Shown piece after piece: positions 1-4,699 of a stretch of 7,910 nt of DNA (positions are counted from its first letter, which is position 1; each line of letters begins with the position of its first letter). The position numbers and the translations under genes were made by a program. This DNA is from JBOHHR01 sp050740975 (GTDB lineage Bacteria > Pseudomonadota > Gammaproteobacteria > JBOHHR01), in the NCBI GenBank assembly GCA_050740975.1, contig JBOIEE010000283.1, positions 1 through 7,910 on the forward strand, read 5' to 3'. The notes under the pieces were generated by a model. The model did not search any database. It had not been told where the DNA came from and saw only the letters and a program-made list of their open reading frames with translations.

Positions 1-1
1 G

Positions 2-226
2 CGTGGGACGACCCTGCGACAGCGCGTTATCTGCGCTAAGCTCGAAAGCTTGCCAAAGGAGGCCACGGAGTGCGATGTGCAGCCACCCATGCTGGTCATC
101 ATAGGGGAGGTGGTGACACTGCGAGAACAGCTGGCGTGGTTTGAGTCCACGCAGCAGGGCGGTCTGCTCGCTGTACCCTTGTTCCGTTCCTCGCAGCAAC
201 CTGGGACTCCGGGCCTTAAGCGCTGA
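2..226 (+). CDS. Uroporphyrinogen-III C-methyltransferase, C-terminal fragment (5' end outside window)
   Basis: An open frame entering from the left edge encodes 74 residues before a TGA. It begins RGTTLRQRV, continues through a short helix-like stretch and reaches PPMLVIIGEVVTLREQLAWFE, which matches the conserved end of the SUMT family (GTT..QRV ... P.L.I.GEVV.LR..L.WF). These enzymes add two SAM-derived methyl groups to uroporphyrinogen III, giving precorrin-2 for siroheme, cobalamin or heme d1. Only the last part of the methylase domain is present, so a stand-alone enzyme (CobA), the C-terminal half of a fused siroheme synthase (CysG) or a NirE-type enzyme cannot be told apart, and no symbol is given. 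About 26 residues (from STQQGG to PGLKR) follow the conserved WF position, a polar tail not needed for the fold. There is no start codon in the window because the gene begins upstream. Confidence 0.88.
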   Translation, partial: RGTTLRQRVICAKLESLPKEATECDVQPPMLVIIGEVVTLREQLAWFESTQQGGLLAVPLFRSSQQPGTPGLKR

Positions 227-277
227 CTTTCCTTGGTGGGAGAGGCCCACGCGTCAACGATAGCCGCTTGTAACCTC

Positions 278-312
278 CCGGACGCAGAAAGCAGCCATTA
301 CGGCGCGTCCGG
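278..312. repeat. Perfect 8-base inverted repeat (possible hairpin)
   Basis: CCGGACGC at 278-285 is the exact reverse complement of GCGTCCGG at 305-312, with a 19-base loop. It lies 52 bases after the methyltransferase stop and is immediately followed by a second, 6-base inverted repeat (314-333). With no T-run after it, it could be a transcript-end structure, a Rho-dependent 3' end, a REP-like element or a protein-binding site. The pairing is directly visible; the role is not. Confidence 0.55.
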
Positions 313-313
313 T

Positions 314-333
314 ATCGAATCACGAGGTTCGAT
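314..333. repeat. Perfect 6-base inverted repeat adjacent to the previous one
   Basis: ATCGAA at 314-319 pairs exactly with TTCGAT at 328-333 around an 8-base loop. It begins two bases after the 8-base inverted repeat ends, making a tandem hairpin pair upstream of the membrane-protein gene. A 6-base palindrome can arise by chance, so only the adjacency makes it worth recording. Confidence 0.4.
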
Positions 334-422
334 CAGGGTCTCAGAAATGATAGTATCTGCGCCGTTTGTTCTGTTACGGAAACAGTCCATCTCAGCCGAA
401 AAATGACGCACGCGCTGTTGCA

Positions 423-1322
423 ATGAGAGAGCTGGCTCGATTTGTCATGCGAGGGCGGCTGCACGCCGGAGCAGTAGCGGGCTTGTTTGGCGGTCTGTGC
501 TTGTTACTGCCGCCGCTTTCCTACCTTAGCGGGGCCGCCGTCGGGCTAGTGAGCTTGCGCTCTGGATGGCGCGACGCCATGGTGGTTAGCCTACTCGCCG
601 CAGCAATCGCGAGCGTTATCGCGCTGTTCATAGTACATCGACCGGAGCCAGGGATGATGCTGATGCTACTGTTGTGGCTCCCGGTCATGGGCGGGTGTTG
701 GGTGTTGCGCGTGACGCATTCCCAGGGGCTGGTCTTGTTGGTGACGGCCGCGTTTGCCGCACTGCTTGCCATCGGATTGCGCTTTTACACCGGAGGCGAT
801 GTCGCGGGCTGGTGGCAAAACCTGATGCGAGCCCTGATAGAGACCCGGCAGACCGGCAGCGCCAATATCGCGCTGATAATGGGGCAGGGTTCGTTCGAGC
901 TTATGAACGGGTTCCTGATGATGCTGCTCGGTTTGAGCTTAATGCTGACGATATTACTTGCGCGCTGGTGGCAGGCCCTGCTCTACAACCCCGGTGGGTT
1001 TCGGGCGGAGTTTCACACTCTGTTGGTCCCTAAATCCCTTGCCATCGCCACGACTGCCCTCGGGGCCTTGGTATTCAGCGGAACAGTGGCAAAGAGCAGC
1101 ATCTGGGTCGATCTATTTATGGTCTCGATCATGGTGTATTTAGTACAAGGATTGGCTGTGATGCACGGCATAGTGGGAGGACGCGGTCTGTCGAGGTGGT
1201 GGCTTACACCTATTTATGTAGGCTTGTTTTTTGTCCCACCACATGTGATTTTGGGCTTGGTTATGGTGGGACTGGTGGATAGCTTGGTCGATTTTCGCTC
1301 GCGCGGTGCGACGCCCAATTAG
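423..1322 (+). CDS. DUF2232-like multi-pass inner-membrane protein
   Basis: The product is 299 residues and strongly hydrophobic, with about eight likely membrane segments near residues 15-45, 50-72, 77-97, 102-121, 160-180, 205-222, 226-250 and 260-287. The start MRELARFVMRGR, the early LLPPLSYLSGA segment and the later ARWWQALLYNPGGFRAEF (residues 180-197) are what I recognise from the DUF2232 (YybS-like) conserved membrane family of Gammaproteobacteria. No biochemical function is established that I can name. The frame is open upstream to a TTG at 366, but the ATG at 423 is preferred because family members begin at this motif; an in-frame ATG at 447 is possible, and no strong ribosome binding site distinguishes them. 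In many Gammaproteobacteria a relative sits between rpsR and rplI; here it follows a methyltransferase gene instead. Its TAG stop lies 12 bases from the stop of the convergent - strand gene. Confidence 0.82.
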   Translation: MRELARFVMRGRLHAGAVAGLFGGLCLLLPPLSYLSGAAVGLVSLRSGWRDAMVVSLLAAAIASVIALFIVHRPEPGMMLMLLLWLPVMGGCWVLRVTHSQGLVLLVTAAFAALLAIGLRFYTGGDVAGWWQNLMRALIETRQTGSANIALIMGQGSFELMNGFLMMLLGLSLMLTILLARWWQALLYNPGGFRAEFHTLLVPKSLAIATTALGALVFSGTVAKSSIWVDLFMVSIMVYLVQGLAVMHGIVGGRGLSRWWLTPIYVGLFFVPPHVILGLVMVGLVDSLVDFRSRGATPN

Positions 1323-1334
1323 CCTTCAGGACTA

Positions 1335-1919
1335 TCACCCGTAATCGATACGGCGGATCTTCTCTCCGCGCGACATGCGGTAGAAGCGTATGAGTTCCGT
1401 GCTAAAACCGGAACCGCGCTTGTCTTTTAAGTATTGCCTTTCTAGGGCGAGACAATACTTGCCTGCGTAGCGGTTCGCATCACGATAGCGGTCCAACTGT
1501 GCGCCCGTTAAGCGTTCATCGAAATGCGGTTTCTCAAACAACCACTGATGCAACTGCACGGGAACGCGCCCCCCATGTTGCTGACTCAAGAGGGCGGCGG
1601 TCGCTACGTACTTGTCGATCTCCGCTTGCAGTTCTAGCTCAAACAGAGAGATCCCGCGGCTGCGCGCGGCATGGTAGGTCAGATACAGAAAATGGCTTAC
1701 GCCTTCAAGGGCCAGCAAGTATTCTGGAAGATTGCCGTCGTGGAGCTGTAGGATAGGGTCATCCCGGCCGAGCAAGGACATGATTTCCGCATCCAGATAC
1801 AAAGCGAGGTTTAGGTTGTCACCCTCTTCCAGCACCAATAGCTTTTCTTTAGTTTGGCACTCCGCAGGGTGCACCATCTGGCGCAAAAGATACGGATCTG
1901 TGACCAGAAAATCATCCAC
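1335..1919 (-). CDS. Conserved hypothetical protein of unknown function; N-terminus probably longer
   Basis: From the GTG at 1919 the product is 194 residues, soluble, rich in Glu/Leu/Arg and mostly helical by appearance. Recognisable blocks are DVDDFLVTDPYLLRQM around the start, EGVSHFLYL (72-80), ELELQAEIDKYV (95-105), RYRDANRYAGKYC (144-156) and a basic C-terminus ending EKIRRIDYG. I believe relatives exist in other proteobacteria as conserved hypotheticals, but I know no function. The same frame stays open up to a TAA at 2034-2036 and reads NFPKEALIKLKRLQQRLQQIYQ, which looks genuinely coding and runs smoothly into the GTG position. There is no ATG, GTG or TTG in that extension. An ATT at 1980-1982 has AAGGA (1990-1994) seven bases upstream and would give 215 residues. 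The GTG at 1919 has only a distant, weak Shine-Dalgarno match. A frameshift removing the real start is the alternative. Confidence 0.8.
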   Translation of the reverse strand: MDDFLVTDPYLLRQMVHPAECQTKEKLLVLEEGDNLNLALYLDAEIMSLLGRDDPILQLHDGNLPEYLLALEGVSHFLYLTYHAARSRGISLFELELQAEIDKYVATAALLSQQHGGRVPVQLHQWLFEKPHFDERLTGAQLDRYRDANRYAGKYCLALERQYLKDKRGSGFSTELIRFYRMSRGEKIRRIDYG

Positions 1920-1979
1920 GTCCAGAGCAACCTCGACCTGGTAAATCTGCTGCAGACGTTGCTGAAGACGTTTGAGTTT

Positions 1980-1994
1980 AATGAGCGCTTCCTT
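1980..1994 (-). promoter_or_regulatory. Ribosome binding site with ATT as possible start codon
   Basis: On the - strand AAGGA (1994-1990) is followed after seven bases by ATT (1982-1980), in frame with the downstream conserved hypothetical gene. The Shine-Dalgarno match and spacing are good, and no standard start codon exists in the open extension upstream of the GTG at 1919. ATT initiation is rare but real in bacteria, infC being the classic case. The motif could also be coincidental. Confidence 0.35.
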
Positions 1995-2106
1995 GGGAAA
2001 ATTGTTAAGGCCACTTCGATAAGTTGCTTCCCTTTAGCTTGTCCATGCTCCAATAAGGTGCGAAATTGCCAAATGGCAGTGCTGGAGAGACACCTCGATT
2101 TCCGCT

Positions 2107-2742
2107 TCAGTGCCGATCGTAGCCCCCAGAACTGCGGATGGGCACAATGCCCACGGCACGCAGCCGGTTCGCGGCGCGCTTGCTTCCCGTCTGTAACCAC
2201 AGTTCGTACCAACGCATGATGTCGCAATTGCTATTGATCTGCGCGCTTTCCGCGACCTCTGCCAAAACATCCACAAATTCTTGAAATTTTCCCGCAAGCT
2301 CGTGAAATATCTCGGCAAATGCCCGCCCTCGGACCGTGCCGCGAATGGTTTCGGACAAATGCGAATAAGCACTCACACCCATCCCTACGTAATAGCCCAC
2401 ATCCACGGGCTTTCTGCGCAGACTCTCGGAGAACATGCCGGCTACAAACAGAGCAACGTCCCCAAGTCGCTGTAACGCTTTGTTTCGTTGCTCGATTGAC
2501 TCCGCTTCCGCGGCTTCGGCATAAAGCAAGGCCAAGGGTCTGAGGATTAGCCCCTCGGGGGTCAGCTCATATAACTGATCGGAGCGGATAAAGCCGATGA
2601 GGAGGTTAACCACGTAGTAAACCGTGGTCTCGCTTGCCTTAGTGTTCTGATTAGATAAAGCGCTTGTTACCGACTGTTGGAAAAATTCAGTCGCCTGTGT
2701 ATAGGACACGAGTCCGTCCTTCCCAGAGCTATTTTTCACCAT
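2107..2742 (-). CDS. Conserved hypothetical helical protein of unknown function
   Basis: The product is 211 residues, soluble, with no signal peptide or clear membrane segment and an almost entirely helical look. Conserved-looking blocks are ETTVYYVVNLLIGF (38-51), LGDVALFVAGMFSESLRRKPVDVGYYVGMG (93-122), a FHELAGKFQEFVDVLAEVAE helix (146-165) and RWYELWLQTGSKRAANRLRAVGIVP near the C-terminus. I associate this pattern with conserved hypotheticals of proteobacteria but cannot name a domain or function. The ATG at 2742 has GGAG followed by seven bases, a good ribosome binding site. It lies 135 bases after pqqB and 124 or more bases before the next unknown gene, all on the same strand. The gene pair probably belongs together; a link to PQQ rests on position alone. 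Confidence 0.82.
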   Translation of the reverse strand: MVKNSSGKDGLVSYTQATEFFQQSVTSALSNQNTKASETTVYYVVNLLIGFIRSDQLYELTPEGLILRPLALLYAEAAEAESIEQRNKALQRLGDVALFVAGMFSESLRRKPVDVGYYVGMGVSAYSHLSETIRGTVRGRAFAEIFHELAGKFQEFVDVLAEVAESAQINSNCDIMRWYELWLQTGSKRAANRLRAVGIVPIRSSGGYDRH

Positions 2743-2877
2743 AGGCCCTCTCCGATCGATGGCGACGTACCGTTACTCCTGACGACTAAAGCTGGCCTTG
2801 AATCCAATCACCGCTCGGCATTTGTCTTAACAAACTGCAAAAGGATTGCCATCACGCATGGGTTTTTTAGAGCGTCC
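2743..2877. other. Spacer between pqqB and the downstream unknown gene
   Basis: This 135-base gap carries the GGAG ribosome binding site of the downstream gene at its end. There is a small TTTGT/ACAAA inverted repeat at 2821-2834 with a four-base loop, and I saw no convincing promoter or intrinsic terminator on the - strand. A pqqA-like peptide with the Glu-x-x-x-Tyr motif is not evident here. Confidence 0.5.
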
Positions 2878-3807
2878 TTAGATTTCGATATCCATTCCGT
2901 CCCACGATACCTCCCAACCCGCCGCGGTCGCAAGAGCGCGTTCCTCACTGTCCTCTAATAGGATGGGGTTAGTGGTGTTGATATGGATGAATACCTTGCG
3001 CGCGACGTCCAGATCTTTGAATTCTGCAAGCGTCCCTTCGTCTCCCGATACGCTCATGTGGCCCATGCGTTTTCCGGTCTTTATCCCCACCCCGGATACG
3101 ATCATCTCATCGTCTCGCCACAAAGTACCGTCAAAAAAAACCAGCGAGGCGCCCCGCAGGCGTTCCCGGAGTTCCGGGGTCATTTTAGCGCACCCAGGAA
3201 CATAGAAAAATTGGATCTCATCGAGGCGATCCCGCACCTCGAGGGCGATGGTGTCCTCTTTGATCGTGCCAAAACCCGGCCCCTGGTCGGGGTTTTCTAA
3301 CCACAGCGCCACTTTTCCCGGTACCGAAAACGGAACGACGCGGATCCCGGTGTCCGTTCCGGCGGGGGCAAGAATCGTTACTGGCTTCTCCAGCGCCATC
3401 GCTTCCCGCCGCACGTACTCGGGGTTTAGCACGTTAAAGATCGAATTCGCTTGCAACACCTGTAACACGCGCTGCGTGGCGTAGATCCGCAACGGTTGCG
3501 ACTCTCGAAGACTGAGAAGACCAGCGACATGATCCACGTCGGCATTGGTCAGCACGACCGCTTTAATGGGACTGTCGCGCAGACCTTGTTTGGGGTGCAG
3601 AATCGGGTGTTGGTTGATTTGTTGTCTGAGATCGGGAGATGCGTTGAACAACACCCATTCCCTTTCGTTGGCGCTTACGGCAAGGGACGACTGCGTTCGG
3701 GGTGAGGCAGCCGAATCGCCACCTCGGGCACGGCGGCTGTTAGGATGATTGCAATTCCACTGTGGATACCCGCCTCCTGCGGCTGAGCCCAATACGCGGA
3801 TCTTCAT
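2878..3807 (-). CDS. pqqB: PQQ biosynthesis protein PqqB (metallo-beta-lactamase fold)
   Basis: The product is 309 residues, the usual PqqB length, and starts MKIRVLGSAAGGGYPQWNC, the family hallmark. Further signatures are RTQSSLAVS (37-45), LFNASPDLRQQI (53-64), the metal-site region LTNADVDHVAGLLSLRE (86-102), NSIFNVL (121-127), FFDGTLW (224-230), GHMSVSGDEG (249-258) and FIHINTTNP (273-281). PqqB belongs to the metallo-beta-lactamase superfamily and has been reported to act as an iron-dependent hydroxylase on the tyrosine of the PqqA-derived Glu-Tyr precursor. The N-terminal cysteine motif common in the family (CxCxxC) reads CNHPNS here, keeping only Cys19 and replacing the others with His21 and Ser24. 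The ATG at 3807 begins exactly at the family N-terminus; its Shine-Dalgarno (GGTGGGG) is only moderate. No pqqA, pqqC, pqqD or pqqE is adjacent. Confidence 0.95.
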   Translation of the reverse strand: MKIRVLGSAAGGGYPQWNCNHPNSRRARGGDSAASPRTQSSLAVSANEREWVLFNASPDLRQQINQHPILHPKQGLRDSPIKAVVLTNADVDHVAGLLSLRESQPLRIYATQRVLQVLQANSIFNVLNPEYVRREAMALEKPVTILAPAGTDTGIRVVPFSVPGKVALWLENPDQGPGFGTIKEDTIALEVRDRLDEIQFFYVPGCAKMTPELRERLRGASLVFFDGTLWRDDEMIVSGVGIKTGKRMGHMSVSGDEGTLAEFKDLDVARKVFIHINTTNPILLEDSEERALATAAGWEVSWDGMDIEI

Positions 3808-3845
3808 CGCACCCCACCAAAAGCTTTAACTCAGTCATGATACAA

Positions 3846-3869
3846 CCGCTACCTGGCTCAGGCGAGCGG
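3846..3869 (-). terminator. Hairpin between pilZ-type gene and pqqB, possible weak terminator
   Basis: CCGCT (3846-3850) pairs with AGCGG (3865-3869) and inside it CCTG (3852-3855) pairs with CAGG (3859-3862), leaving a three-base loop and a small internal mismatch. It is 66 bases downstream of the PilZ gene stop and 38 bases upstream of the pqqB start. On the - strand the stem is followed by TTGTAT, a poor U-tract, so it could be a weak terminator for the PilZ gene or a leader structure of pqqB. Confidence 0.35.
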
Positions 3870-3934
3870 GTGTAAACTGGGGGGATCAGTCAATGGCGGT
3901 CGATGGGCGTGGAGCACGAAGGAACGGGAAGCGG

Positions 3935-4453
3935 CTAATTTTTGCTTTCGGGATCGCCCCCTACCTTCTGTTCGATCGCCCTGCGGCAAATGATCGTCTG
4001 CAACTCTCCCTGGGGTAAGGTGCCAAAGAATCGGATCCCATATTCAAACAGCGCTTTGTCAATCCCGGCGGTTCGAACGACCTCGCCAAAGATGCAAACT
4101 TTCTCGGAGTCATCACCGCGAGAATAAAAATACAAGGTTATGGTCTCGTTTTTGTACAGCCGTTTTGTGGACAGTATGCAGGCGCCACCCATGCTGATGT
4201 CCACTACTTCGCATGGGAATACACGTGTGAATGGTCGAAACCGTTTTGGTTTTGCGCCAACGATAAACCGCGCCTTAATCTCGCCATGTTTGATGCGTGT
4301 ATGCTCGCGCTGAAACTTGTCATTCTTAGCAGGTCCATCGGCTCCTTTTAGCTCAATGTGCTCGATCTCGACGTTCTCAATAGACGACTCCAATGATTCA
4401 TTGGCCGGCTGCTCAACTGTCGGCAAGCGATATATTTTCGCCGTTTTGACCAT
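3935..4453 (-). CDS. PilZ-domain protein (predicted cyclic di-GMP receptor)
   Basis: The 172-residue product has an acidic, probably disordered N-terminus (about residues 1-45) and a PilZ domain after it. The c-di-GMP signature is visible as RxxxR at R49-R53 (REHTR) and DxSxxG at D85-G90 (DISMGG), followed by the beta-strand pattern ETITLYFY and VCIFGEVVRT, then EYGIRFFG (137-144). Such proteins bind c-di-GMP and pass the signal to a partner by conformational change; the target here is unknown. There is no membrane segment, so it should be cytoplasmic. The ATG at 4453 is chosen over a TTG at 4471 because GAAGAAGGG sits seven bases before the ATG, while the TTG has no ribosome binding site. 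It lies 246 bases after ubiB and 127 bases before pqqB; neither neighbour explains its role. Confidence 0.88.
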   Translation of the reverse strand: MVKTAKIYRLPTVEQPANESLESSIENVEIEHIELKGADGPAKNDKFQREHTRIKHGEIKARFIVGAKPKRFRPFTRVFPCEVVDISMGGACILSTKRLYKNETITLYFYSRGDDSEKVCIFGEVVRTAGIDKALFEYGIRFFGTLPQGELQTIICRRAIEQKVGGDPESKN

Positions 4454-4590
4454 GTTTAAACCCTTCTTCAAAAACGCGAACTACGCGCAATCGGTCGTAA
4501 GTCCCCCCGAAGGAAACAGCAATCATCGCGCCATCACTACTTTTTTTAGATTCGAAACGCGATCAAAGGGTTATTCTGCGCAAAGATAAC

Positions 4591-4646
4591 GATCCTGGTG
4601 AAAGGCGGTGTAATAGGGCCTGGCGTCTAAAGGTAGCGCCAGGATC
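4591..4646. repeat. Overlapping, mutually exclusive inverted repeats downstream of ubiB
   Basis: The segment CGCCAGGATC (4637-4646) can pair in two ways. CCTGGCG (4619-4625) pairs with its first seven bases, extended inward by CTA/TAG (4627-4629 and 4634-4636) after one bulged base, giving a compact hairpin with a four-base loop. Alternatively GATCCTGG (4591-4598) pairs perfectly with CCAGGATC (4639-4646). The two stems cannot form together. On the - strand the shared arm is transcribed first, 54 bases after the ubiB stop. No T-run follows, so this is not a standard intrinsic terminator. Adjacent GTTAT/ATAAC (4570-4574 and 4586-4590) makes a further small inverted repeat. The rest of the spacer 4454-4699 shows no gene and no clear promoter. 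Confidence 0.55.
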
Positions 4647-4699
4647 ACGACAACCCTAGACTACCCACCGTCGTCAACTCATTGACAAGTACATGAGTG

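Larger units (their letters stand above)
227..422. other. Intergenic spacer with three short inverted repeats
   Basis: This 196-base gap separates the methyltransferase stop from the membrane-protein start. It holds GTGGG/CCCAC (236-240 and 246-250, 5-base loop), a perfect 8-base pair CCGGACGC/GCGTCCGG (278-285 and 305-312) and a perfect 6-base pair ATCGAA/TTCGAT (314-319 and 328-333). None is followed by a T-run, so they are not standard intrinsic terminators. I saw no convincing -35/-10 pair and no tRNA; a GGTTCGAT string at 327-333 resembles a T-loop but has no pairing T-stem. A 19-codon frame at 347-406 starts with ATG but has no ribosome binding site and is not called. Confidence 0.6.

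Noticed and set aside
310..345. GGTTCGATC string resembling a tRNA T-loop
   Set aside because: The flanking bases cannot form a five-pair T-stem and no acceptor, D or anticodon stem is present.
347..406. ATG-initiated 19-codon frame upstream of the membrane-protein gene
   Set aside because: It has no ribosome binding site, no recognisable sequence and is short enough to occur by chance, so a leader peptide cannot be supported.
1811..2227. Open frame of 138 codons on the - strand between the two unknown genes
   Set aside because: It overlaps the ends of both neighbouring genes in another frame and its product is rich in Cys, Arg and Trp, as out-of-frame translations are. It was considered as a frameshift partner of the downstream gene but gave no coherent N-terminus.
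2850..2873. Hairpin CCAT/ATGG followed by GTTTTTT on the + strand, resembling an intrinsic terminator
   Set aside because: The stem is only four pairs and no + strand gene ends upstream of it, so there is nothing for it to terminate.
3796..3835. Possible PqqA-like peptide starting at the ATG just upstream of pqqB
   Set aside because: The frame reads MTELKLLVGCDEDPR, lacks the Glu-x-x-x-Tyr motif of PqqA and runs out of frame into pqqB.
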